Below are positions 31,898-39,095 of a DNA stretch of 40,584 nucleotides, piece by piece. The stretch comes from Ruminococcus sp. Its GTDB lineage: Bacteria > Bacillota > Clostridia > Oscillospirales > Ruminococcaceae. A program made the translations under genes and the position numbers. Each line of letters starts with the position of its first letter. Within the stretch, counting starts at the first letter, position 1. The notes under the pieces are model-generated. The model worked only from the letters and a program-made list of their open reading frames with translations. It was not told the origin of the DNA and ran no database searches. Location: NCBI GenBank assembly GCA_017462565.1, contig JAFTQW010000005.1, forward strand, positions 1-40,584, in the 5' to 3' direction.

Positions 31898-33193
31898 ATG
31901 GAACTTAAAGAAATTAAAGGTTTAAAATTTGTTGACGGCGGAGTCTGCGCCGCTAAAGGTTTCAGGGCAAACGGAATCCAGTGCGGACTTGCTCATAAGC
32001 CGCTTGCTGACACGGATAAAAATTCGGCGGAAAGCAATAACGTTCTTCCTTCTGCAAAAAAGAAAAACGATCTTGCTCTTATCGTCGCTGATAAGGAGTG
32101 TACTGCCGCAGCCGTTTATACGACAAATAAGGTCAAGGGCGCTCCTATCCTTGTGACTAAGGAGCATCTGAAAAACGGCAGGGCTAAGGCTGTTATCGTG
32201 AATTCAGTGAACGCCAACACCTGCAATCCGGACGGCGTTGAGAAAGCCGATAAAATGTGCGCTCTTGCCGCTGCGGAGCTTGGAATCAATGCCGGCGACG
32301 TTATCGTTGCTTCAACGGGAGTTATCGGTCAGATACTTCCTATCGAGCCTATTGCAAACGGTATGAAAGAGCTTGTCGGCGGACTTTCCTATGACGGCAA
32401 TCCCCGTGCTGTTGAAGCTATTATGACTACAGATACCATGCCGAAGGAACTTGCTGTTCAGTTCGAGCTTGGCGGAAAAACCTGCACAATGGGCGGTATG
32501 CTCAAGGGAAGCGGCATGATACATCCGAATATGGCTACTACGCTTACTTTTATCACCACCGACGCCGATATTTCCGCAGAGCTTCTCCAGCGTGCTCTCA
32601 GCGACGTTGTAAAGGTTACTCTTAACCGTGTAAGCGTTGACGGCGATACCTCCACAAACGATATGGTCTGCGTTCTTGCCGCCGGTACTGCCGGAAATAA
32701 GCCTGTCGTTCATGAGGACGAGGACTTCGAGAAGTTTGAAACGGCTCTGTACGGAGTTATGATGAATCTCGCCCGCCTTATGGCTCGTGACGGCGAGGGA
32801 GCTACTAAGCTTATCGAGTGCGTATGCTCCGGAGCAGATACGGAGAAAACCGCTGAAATTGTCGCTAAGTCCGTAATTACATCCAGTCTTTTTAAAGCCG
32901 CTATGTTCGGCGAGGATGCAAACTGGGGCAGAATCCTTTGCGCCGTAGGCTATGCGGACGCTGATTTTGATATCAATATGGTCGATGTTTCGATCGGTTC
33001 GGTAAAGGGAAGCGTCGATGTCTGCAAAAACGGCGCAGGTCTGGAATTCTCCGAGGAAAAGGCAAAGGAGATTCTCGAAGAGGAAGAAATTCTTATCAGC
33101 ATTTCAATCGGAAACGGCTCCGGTTCTGCCGTTGCGTGGGGATGCGACCTCACTTACGATTATGTGAAGATCAACGGCGATTATCGCTCTTAG
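31898..33193 (+). CDS. argJ: bifunctional glutamate N-acetyltransferase / amino-acid acetyltransferase
   Basis: 431 residues from ATG 31898 (RBS gagga). ArgJ recycles acetyl groups from N-acetylornithine to glutamate. The precursor self-cleaves in GMIHPNMA-TTLTF, with nucleophile T214. Other family regions are VNSVNANTCN and DGEGATKLIE. Odd: between GLAHK and LALIVAD there is an extra, polar stretch of about 15 residues (PLADTDKNSAESNNVLPSA) compared with the usual short GLKxxKKDLALI, probably a surface loop near the N-terminus. R13 follows the stop. Confidence 0.96.
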   Translation: MELKEIKGLKFVDGGVCAAKGFRANGIQCGLAHKPLADTDKNSAESNNVLPSAKKKNDLALIVADKECTAAAVYTTNKVKGAPILVTKEHLKNGRAKAVIVNSVNANTCNPDGVEKADKMCALAAAELGINAGDVIVASTGVIGQILPIEPIANGMKELVGGLSYDGNPRAVEAIMTTDTMPKELAVQFELGGKTCTMGGMLKGSGMIHPNMATTLTFITTDADISAELLQRALSDVVKVTLNRVSVDGDTSTNDMVCVLAAGTAGNKPVVHEDEDFEKFETALYGVMMNLARLMARDGEGATKLIECVCSGADTEKTAEIVAKSVITSSLFKAAMFGEDANWGRILCAVGYADADFDINMVDVSIGSVKGSVDVCKNGAGLEFSEEKAKEILEEEEILISISIGNGSGSAVAWGCDLTYDYVKINGDYRS

Positions 33194-33198
33194 GCAAC

Positions 33199-33341
33199 GG
33201 TATTTTCAGGGGGACGCTGTCCCCCTGAAACCCCCTGCCAAAGGGATATCATCCCTTTGGAAACCCGGTATTAATTATTTCTTATACCCGTAAAGGGCAT
33301 AAGAAATAATTAGGGCAGAATGCCCGAAAAGAATAATACCA
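33199..33341 (+). repeat. R13: dispersed stem-loop element (short form, short ends)
   Basis: Ends ggtattttc and gaataatacc are short complements. Inside: CAGGGGGAC/GTCCCCCTG, CCAAAGGGATATCATCCC with TTTGG, variable hairpin (attatttcttataccc / gggcataagaaataat), GGGCAGAATGCCC. It separates argJ from argB. Confidence 0.82.
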
Positions 33342-33442
33342 TAAGCAGGAAGTTAAAGAAAACAAAATCCCCGGCAATGCCTATGAACGATAAACGCTTT
33401 TGCCGGAGTATTGCGGTATATATTTTGAAGGGAAAAATAAAA

Positions 33443-34309
33443 ATGGAAAAAATTTCAAACAGCGGCAAATCGCAGGTTCTTATCGACGCTTTGCCGTATA
33501 TTCAGAAATATAACAATAAAATCCTTGTCATCAAGTACGGCGGCAACGCTATGACCAACAAAGAACTCAAAGACGCTGTTATGACGGATATCGTTCTGCT
33601 TTCGCTCGTTGGAGTTAAGGTCGTTCTCGTTCACGGAGGCGGTCCGGAAATCAACGATATGCTCGGCAGACTCGGTATCGAGAGCAGATTTATAAACGGT
33701 CTGCGCTATACGGACGAGGAAACTGTAAATGTTGTGAAAATGGTTCTCGCAGGAAAGGTGAACAAGGAGCTTGTTCAGCTTCTCGCTCAGCATAAGGGAA
33801 GCGCAGTCGGTCTTTGCGGTATCGACGGCGAGATGCTTACGGCGGAGAAAAAGATGACCGACGACGGTCAGGATCTCGGCTATGTAGGCGAAATAACAAA
33901 GGTCAACACCAAGCCTATTCTCGACGCTCTTGCAAACGGAAATATCCCCGTTATCGCAACCGTTGCCACAGATGCAGAGGGCAACACATATAATGTAAAC
34001 GCAGATACTGCCGCTGCAAGGATAGCCGCCGAGCTTGGGGCTGAAAATCTCATACTTATGACCGATATCGCCGGTCTGCTTCGTGATAAGGACGATCCGA
34101 AAACTCTCATTCCCGAAGTGAACGTAAGCGAAGTTCCGTTTTTGAAAAGACAGGGAATCATCTCCGGCGGAATGATTCCTAAAATCGACTGCTGCGTTGA
34201 AGCCGTAAGAAGAGGCGTGAACAAAACCGTTATCATCGACGGCAGGGTACCTCATTCTATCCTTATCGAAATTCTTTCAAACGAAGGCATAGGTACTCAG
34301 TTTGTATGA
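33443..34309 (+). CDS. argB: acetylglutamate kinase
   Basis: 288 residues from ATG 33443 (RBS gaaggga); longer frames run back into R13. It phosphorylates N-acetylglutamate. Motifs are VIKYGGNAM (Lys for phosphate), LVHGGGPEIN, FINGLRYTDEE and the ADTAAARIAAELGAENLILMTDIAG and GGMIPKI regions. An N-terminal helix (GKSQVLIDALPYIQKYNNK) precedes the core, as in arginine-sensitive hexameric forms; feedback inhibition by arginine is therefore plausible but inferred. Confidence 0.96.
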   Translation: MEKISNSGKSQVLIDALPYIQKYNNKILVIKYGGNAMTNKELKDAVMTDIVLLSLVGVKVVLVHGGGPEINDMLGRLGIESRFINGLRYTDEETVNVVKMVLAGKVNKELVQLLAQHKGSAVGLCGIDGEMLTAEKKMTDDGQDLGYVGEITKVNTKPILDALANGNIPVIATVATDAEGNTYNVNADTAAARIAAELGAENLILMTDIAGLLRDKDDPKTLIPEVNVSEVPFLKRQGIISGGMIPKIDCCVEAVRRGVNKTVIIDGRVPHSILIEILSNEGIGTQFV

Positions 34310-34379
34310 GAATAAATTCCTTATAAGAATATAATTTTACTTATAAACTGAAAATTTACGAAATAAAACTCTCTGGTTA

Positions 34380-34409
34380 TTGATTTTATATAGCATTCAG
34401 CGTTATAAT
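34380..34409 (+). promoter_or_regulatory. candidate argD promoter
   Basis: TTGATT (34380-34385), an 18-bp spacer and TATAAT (34404-34409), about 50 bp before the argD start. An ARG-box half-site (TGAATATC, 34431-34438) lies just downstream. Confidence 0.55.
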
Positions 34410-34460
34410 TATTATATATAATGGAAATCATGAATATCTTGTCCCTGAGGAGGAAAAATT

Positions 34461-35639
34461 ATGGGAAGCAATGAAAAAACAATCGAAAAATTCAACAGCC
34501 ATGTGGCGCAGTCCTACGGGCGTTATCCTCTCGCTATGAAAAAGGGACAGGGCAGACGATGCGTTGACGAAAGCGGTAAGGAATATATTGATCTCGGAAG
34601 CGGAATAGGCGTTAATTCTCTCGGCTTCTGCGATGAAAAATGGGCGGACGCCGTTTGCAGTCAGGTAAGATCGCTTCAGCATAACTCAAATTATTATTAT
34701 ACCGAGGTTCAGGCTGAATTTGCGGAAAAGCTCTGTAATGCAACAGGCTATGCTTCCGTATTTTTCGGAAACAGCGGTGCGGAAGCCAATGAATGCGCTA
34801 TCAAAGCCGCAAGAAAATACAGTTTCGATAAATACGGCAGGGGCAGACATAATATCATTACTCTTGTCAATTCCTTCCACGGCAGAACCATGGCTACTCT
34901 TTCGGCTACAGGTCAGGATGTTTTTCATAATTACTTCTTCCCGTTCCTTGAGGGATTCATTAATGTCAGGGCTAACGATATTGACGATCTCAAAGCTAAA
35001 CTGGATGATACGGTTTGCGCAGTTATGATGGAATACGTTCAGGGCGAGGGCGGAGTGAACGCTCTGGAACAGGAGTTTGTTGACGCTGTTTACAGCCTTT
35101 GCGCTGAAAAGGACGTCCTTGTTATTGCCGATGAGATTCAGACCGGCGTTGGAAGAACGGCAACTCTTCTTGCCGGAGATGTTTTCGGCAAAAAAGCCGA
35201 TATTACGACTCTTGCAAAAGGTATAGCAGGCGGTATTCCTATGGGCGCCTGTCTGTTTTCGGAAAAGTGCAGCGGAGTTCTTACCCCCGGAACACACGGC
35301 TCAACATTCGGCGGAAATCCTATTGCCTGCGCCGGAGGTCTTGCGGTTCTTGAAAGAGTGACAGAAGACGGTTTCCTCGAGGAAGTTGGCAAAAAAGCTG
35401 ATTACATAAGGTCTAAGCTTGAAAAATGCGGCGAGGTTGAAGCTGTAAGCGGTATCGGTCTTATGATTGGCATTTCTCTTAAAACCAAAAAAGCCGCCGA
35501 TGCGGCAAGAGAAGCTTTTGAAAGGGGAGTGCTTGTTCTTACCGCAAAGGAAAAAATAAGACTTCTTCCGCCTCTTAACATATCTTATGAAGAGATCGAC
35601 AGCGGGCTGGATATACTTATCAATATACTGGAGGAATGA
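34461..35639 (+). CDS. argD: acetylornithine aminotransferase
   Basis: 392 residues, class III PLP aminotransferase. It makes N-acetylornithine from the semialdehyde with glutamate. Visible are FGNSGAEANECAIKAAR (phosphate binding), NSFHGRTMATLSATG, D224 in VIADEIQTGVGRT, and PLP lysine K253 in TLAKGIAGG, followed by GSTFGGNPIACAG. RBS gaggagg. It may have its own promoter. A 156-aa gene starts at its stop. Confidence 0.96.
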   Translation: MGSNEKTIEKFNSHVAQSYGRYPLAMKKGQGRRCVDESGKEYIDLGSGIGVNSLGFCDEKWADAVCSQVRSLQHNSNYYYTEVQAEFAEKLCNATGYASVFFGNSGAEANECAIKAARKYSFDKYGRGRHNIITLVNSFHGRTMATLSATGQDVFHNYFFPFLEGFINVRANDIDDLKAKLDDTVCAVMMEYVQGEGGVNALEQEFVDAVYSLCAEKDVLVIADEIQTGVGRTATLLAGDVFGKKADITTLAKGIAGGIPMGACLFSEKCSGVLTPGTHGSTFGGNPIACAGGLAVLERVTEDGFLEEVGKKADYIRSKLEKCGEVEAVSGIGLMIGISLKTKKAADAAREAFERGVLVLTAKEKIRLLPPLNISYEEIDSGLDILINILEE

Positions 35640-35641
35640 GC

Positions 35642-36106
35642 ATGGAGTTATTAGTAGCATCAAAAGGCAGCAAATATATTGTTGAGGACAAAAAGTCCAG
35701 ACTTTTGTATACGGTCAAGAAAAAAGGATTCAGCCCACGCTATATTCTTCTGGATGCAAGCAACTATAACCTTTATACGCTGCTTCAGACAGGCGACGAC
35801 AGAAAACCGGCTTTTACGGTTATTCTTAATGACGATGAATTTCTTAAAATGGAGTGTAAATCGCTCTTCCTCGATCCGACTATCACTGCCGAGGGAAAGG
35901 ATATGAAATTCGTTATCGCAAGCAAGGACAGAAAAAATTTCGATATTATTCTCAATGATATAACGGTCGGTCATATTAAAACAAAAACAGCTGTGTCAGG
36001 AGGTCTGCAATATGATCTCGATATCGAAAACACTGCGTTTGACGACTATATACCGCTTTTTGCCGTTGCGATCGACAGAGCTTTCGGCGAAATGAATAAA
36101 AGCTGA
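35642..36106 (+). CDS. hypothetical protein in the arginine cluster, possible tubby/LURP-one-like fold
   Basis: 154 residues from ATG 35642, which is 8 bases after GGAGG; an ATG at 35636 overlaps the argD stop but is too close to the RBS. There is no signal peptide or membrane helix. The alternating hydrophobic pattern (YIVEDKKSRLLYTVKKKG, YILLDASNYNLYTLLQTG, FDIILNDITVGHIKTK) suggests a beta-barrel. The VxDxxxxxLYxVKxK pattern recalls LURP-one/tubby-like proteins, but I am not sure of that. It sits between argD and argF in the same direction, so it is co-transcribed. Function is unknown. Confidence 0.75.
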   Translation: MELLVASKGSKYIVEDKKSRLLYTVKKKGFSPRYILLDASNYNLYTLLQTGDDRKPAFTVILNDDEFLKMECKSLFLDPTITAEGKDMKFVIASKDRKNFDIILNDITVGHIKTKTAVSGGLQYDLDIENTAFDDYIPLFAVAIDRAFGEMNKS

Positions 36107-36135
36107 TATATCAGATTCAGAAAGGACAAAATATA

Positions 36136-37038
36136 ATGAAACATTTACTTAAAATGCTCGATCTCACTTCTGAGGAAATCATTGATATCCTCAATCTTGC
36201 AGATCAGCTTAAATATGAACTCAAACACGGAATCCCGCATCCACACCTTAAAGGCAAAACCCTCGGAATGATTTTCCAGAAGGCTTCTACACGTACAAGA
36301 GTTTCCTTTGAAACAGGTATGTATCAGCTCGGCGGTTATCCTTTGTTCCTCTCTTCAAACGATCTTCAGATCGGAAGAGGCGAGCCTGTTCAGGATACGG
36401 CAAGAGTTCTTTCACGCTACCTTGACGGAATTATGATCCGTACATTTGAGCAGAAAGAGGTTGAGGATCTTGCCGAATACGGAAGCATTCCGATAATCAA
36501 CGGTCTTACCGACTTCTGTCATCCGTGTCAGGTTCTTGCCGACCTTATGACTATCCGTGAATTCAAGGGCAGTTTCGACGGACTGAAAATGTGTTTTATC
36601 GGCGATGGAAACAATATGGCAAATTCTCTTATTGTCGGCTGCCTTAAAGTAGGTATGGCAGTATCTGTCGCTTGTCCGGACGATTATCAGCCGCCTAAGG
36701 AGATTCTTGATTTTGCTGCTGCTTATGATAATTTCGAGCTGACAAATTCTCCCGTTCAGGCTGCTAAGGATGCGGACGTACTTATTACCGACGTCTGGGC
36801 TTCTATGGGTCAGGAGGGTGAAGCTGAGAAGAGAAAGAAGGCTTTCGCCGGATATCAGATCAACGATGAGCTTATGGCCGTTGCTAAGCCGGACGCTATG
36901 GTTCTTCACTGCCTCCCTGCACACCGTGAAGAGGAAATTACAGAGAAGGTTTTCGAGGCTCACGCCAAGGAGATCTTTGAAGAGGCTGAAAACCGTCTCC
37001 ACGCTCAGAAGGCCGTTATGGTCAAGCTTATGGCGTAA
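36136..37038 (+). CDS. argF: ornithine carbamoyltransferase
   Basis: 300 residues. It makes citrulline from ornithine and carbamoyl phosphate. Carbamoyl-phosphate motif STRTR at 51-55, HPCQ at 129-132, ornithine-binding SMG (DVWASMGQE) and HCLP at 258-261 are all intact. RBS gaaagga. It is last gene of the arginine cluster. A 12-bp palindrome (CTGATATATCAG, 36103-36114) precedes it. R14 follows. Confidence 0.97.
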   Translation: MKHLLKMLDLTSEEIIDILNLADQLKYELKHGIPHPHLKGKTLGMIFQKASTRTRVSFETGMYQLGGYPLFLSSNDLQIGRGEPVQDTARVLSRYLDGIMIRTFEQKEVEDLAEYGSIPIINGLTDFCHPCQVLADLMTIREFKGSFDGLKMCFIGDGNNMANSLIVGCLKVGMAVSVACPDDYQPPKEILDFAAAYDNFELTNSPVQAAKDADVLITDVWASMGQEGEAEKRKKAFAGYQINDELMAVAKPDAMVLHCLPAHREEEITEKVFEAHAKEIFEEAENRLHAQKAVMVKLMA

Positions 37039-37061
37039 AATAAAATGGCAGGAGTACTTGC

Positions 37062-37299
37062 CAGGATAACAACATTTACTTTTTATTGTGTTTATCAAGC
37101 AGACTTTGTTTCCCTGATTCCTTGTAAAAAGAGGTTATTTACATCAGGGCCTCCTGCCCTAATCCTTGAGGATACCCTATATGGGGTATCTTCAAGGATT
37201 AATATCGGGATTCCAAAGGGACTGTACGTCCCTTTGGCAGGGGTAAGGGGACAGAGTCCCCTTAATAATTAACACGAAAAGTAAACGCTGTTGTCCTGA
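37062..37299 (-). repeat. R14: dispersed stem-loop element (short form, class-B ends)
   Basis: Ends caggataacaacatttac and gtaaacgctgttgtcctg are complementary. In inverted orientation: GGGCCTCCTGCCC, variable hairpin (aatccttgaggatacccc against ggggtatcttcaaggatt, one mismatch), CCAAAGGGACTGTACGTCCC with TTTGG, and AAGGGGAC/GTCCCCTT. The ends match those of R8. Confidence 0.86.
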
Positions 37300-37334
37300 C
37301 AGGAAATCCTGCCCTTTCTGTTTGAGGTGATAAA

Positions 37335-37754
37335 ATGGCAAATCTCATTTGGGGTATAATCGGGCTTGGGATAGCTCTGATTGCCGCTGTTTTCCTTGTA
37401 AGGCTTGTGATTCTGAATAAGCGTGGAATCGTGGTTCTGGCGGAGGTTATTGCTGTGAAAGAAAAACAGCACACCGTCAGAAGTTCAAAAACAAGATTTA
37501 AAACTGAGAGGAAAACGGATTCATATATTCATACTATGCGTTATAAAATCGGTGAGGATTTAATGGAGGCTGACGATAGGGCTGAATATATTCAGCCGTT
37601 TGAAATCGGCTCTACTCATCTGATAATATGCGACCCGAAAAATCCGGAGAAATTTGAGTACGAAAGCGATATTAAACGCAATATTATGCTGTTTGCCGTT
37701 ATGGCAGCGGTTGCGGTTTTATTCTCGCTTAAATGGATTTTTGTCAATAAATAA
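37335..37754 (+). CDS. DUF3592-like membrane protein
   Basis: 139 residues. One N-terminal membrane helix (about 4-26), a soluble middle part with beta-strand pattern (VVLAEVIAVKEKQ ... HTMRYKIGEDLMEAD ... LIICDPKNPEKFEYE), and a second helix near 113-134. The order helix, A(R/E)V-strand, (M)RY(K)I strand, DPKNP, helix is that of DUF3592-type proteins. Function is unknown. RBS gaggtgat. It is a single gene with its own terminator at 37761-37791. Confidence 0.7.
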   Translation: MANLIWGIIGLGIALIAAVFLVRLVILNKRGIVVLAEVIAVKEKQHTVRSSKTRFKTERKTDSYIHTMRYKIGEDLMEADDRAEYIQPFEIGSTHLIICDPKNPEKFEYESDIKRNIMLFAVMAAVAVLFSLKWIFVNK

Positions 37755-37760
37755 TAAATG

Positions 37761-37791
37761 GATGCTGCATGAAAATGCGGCGTCTTTTTTT
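37761..37791 (+). terminator. intrinsic terminator
   Basis: GATGCTGCAT pairs with ATGCGGCGTC around a GAAA loop, followed by seven T. Confidence 0.9.
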
Positions 37792-37799
37792 ATGTCATA

Positions 37800-38007
37800 C
37801 TAATCCCCGAAATGTTGATAGATAAAATTGCGAGCAGAAATTTCATCAGGCAAGGAGAGCACCGCAAGACAGGCTGCTCGAACGAGCCGTCCCCTCTGTC
37901 ACTTCGTGACATCTCCCCACACCGTGGGGAGTCACCTGTCGAGGATGCTCGACGCAGCATGGTAGAATTTATGCCGCAAGTTTATCTATTGTTATTTTGG
38001 GGATTAG
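37800..38007 (+). repeat. R15: 208-bp element with 44-bp terminal inverted repeats and TA flanks
   Basis: Ends ctaatccccgaaatgttgat and its imperfect complement (attgttattttggggattag) continue for about 44 bp. TA stands immediately outside both ends (37798-37799, 38008-38009), as with TA-target MITEs of the IS630/mariner type. The interior has the shared module GTCCCCTCTGTCACTTCG/TGACA and CCCCACACCGTGGGG, but not the CCAAAGGG or variable-hairpin parts. Confidence 0.85.
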
Positions 38008-38065
38008 TATCAGAAAAGATGCATAAGTGATGCGGAAATTACATCTATACTTTTTAATTTTGTGA

Positions 38066-38074
38066 TGGTATACT
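38066..38074 (+). promoter_or_regulatory. extended -10 promoter for the 38.1-40.3 kb genes
   Basis: TGgTATACT (TATACT at 38069-38074) is an extended -10. The leader that follows contains TTTTCAG...CTGAAAA and CAGCGTGACGCTG stems before the RBS. Confidence 0.5.
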
Positions 38075-38141
38075 TTAAGCATAATAAAGGCGGCAGGCGT
38101 TTTCAGCGTGACGCTGTCTGAAAATTTGTGGAGGTTTTATT

Positions 38142-38498
38142 ATGAAAAACTTAAAAAAGGTATTTATTTTCAAATCTATCCTATGCGCTATAGGAACTGC
38201 ACTTGGGGTTTTGGTGACTATTTGGGGATTCAACACTTCTGATCATGGTTGTTATTTTGACATTGTAAAATTTGGCGGAGATTTTTATAATTATATTTAC
38301 TCTGCAACAAAATCGGCTGCATACCAGGCAAGCTATGCGGTAGAGGCGCTTAAATACGCTGTTGTAGGCTTAGGATTTTTCATTGTTTTTATTTCTCTGT
38401 TTTTATGGCTGCATTCACTCGAATCATATTTGAGAAATAAAAATATTTTTGAAATGATAAAAGCTGTTCATGAAAATCAGAGTGAAGAGATTGAATAA
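38142..38498 (+). CDS. small membrane protein, unknown
   Basis: 118 residues with two hydrophobic helices (about 9-28 and 70-91: ILCAIGTALGVLVTIWGF and YAVVGLGFFIVFISLFLWL). Between them is a polar, tyrosine-rich segment that would face outside. The C-terminal part is acidic. RBS ggaggt. A lipoprotein gene follows 13 bp later, so they are probably co-transcribed. I do not recognise the family. Confidence 0.75.
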   Translation: MKNLKKVFIFKSILCAIGTALGVLVTIWGFNTSDHGCYFDIVKFGGDFYNYIYSATKSAAYQASYAVEALKYAVVGLGFFIVFISLFLWLHSLESYLRNKNIFEMIKAVHENQSEEIE

Positions 38499-38511
38499 AA
38501 GGAGATTTATT

Positions 38512-39072
38512 ATGAAGAAGAGGTTATTTGCCGTATTTATGGCTTCATTGACAATTTTAAGCTGTGTTGGATGTGGAAGAAATGGCGGCGGCACTACGGA
38601 AACTGCAACAGAAGCTACAACGGAAGCATTAACTGTTGATTACCAGACATTAGGTATAACTCCGGAGAAATTTGTGGACAAATTTAATAAAAGCGGCTCT
38701 TTTACAGTGAGTTTCAGCAGTGATTATACGACTGTAGACATTGGAGAGGGAAAAAGCAGTTTTGAAATAACTAATGTTGTTGGCGGAATGCGCTACAAGG
38801 GAGAATTGGAAAATGAAACTAAAGAAATAATATCAATCGAATGCATTTATGAACCGGAATCAGGAACGGATAAAGATGTTGCGCGAATGGTAGGAACCAG
38901 TTTGTGTACTTTTCCCATAAAATGTATTTTTGACGTATCTGATGATGAGGCTATGAATAAAGCGGTAGCATGGAGTACATTATCAGATACTACTGAATAT
39001 AAAGGCGCAACGGTTAGACTTGGAGAGAAATCTGATGGAACTATAAGGTTAATAATAACAAAAGAGCAGTAA
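38512..39072 (+). CDS. lipoprotein, unknown
   Basis: 186 residues from ATG 38512 (RBS aaaggag). The lipoprotein signal ends in SCVGC (lipid Cys near residue 20). A low-complexity Gly/Thr/Glu linker (NGGGTTETATEATTEA) follows, then a soluble domain of about 145 residues with no motif I recognise. The linker should hold the domain away from the membrane. It is second of a run of four small envelope genes. Base composition is more AT-rich than in the arginine genes. Confidence 0.78.
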   Translation: MKKRLFAVFMASLTILSCVGCGRNGGGTTETATEATTEALTVDYQTLGITPEKFVDKFNKSGSFTVSFSSDYTTVDIGEGKSSFEITNVVGGMRYKGELENETKEIISIECIYEPESGTDKDVARMVGTSLCTFPIKCIFDVSDDEAMNKAVAWSTLSDTTEYKGATVRLGEKSDGTIRLIITKEQ

Positions 39073-39095
39073 ATCATGAAAGGTTGATAAAGATT

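Noticed and set aside
33320-33442. Upstream extension of argB
   Set aside because: The extra 41 residues are low-complexity and begin in R13; the ATG at 33443 has a ribosome binding site and matches the family start.
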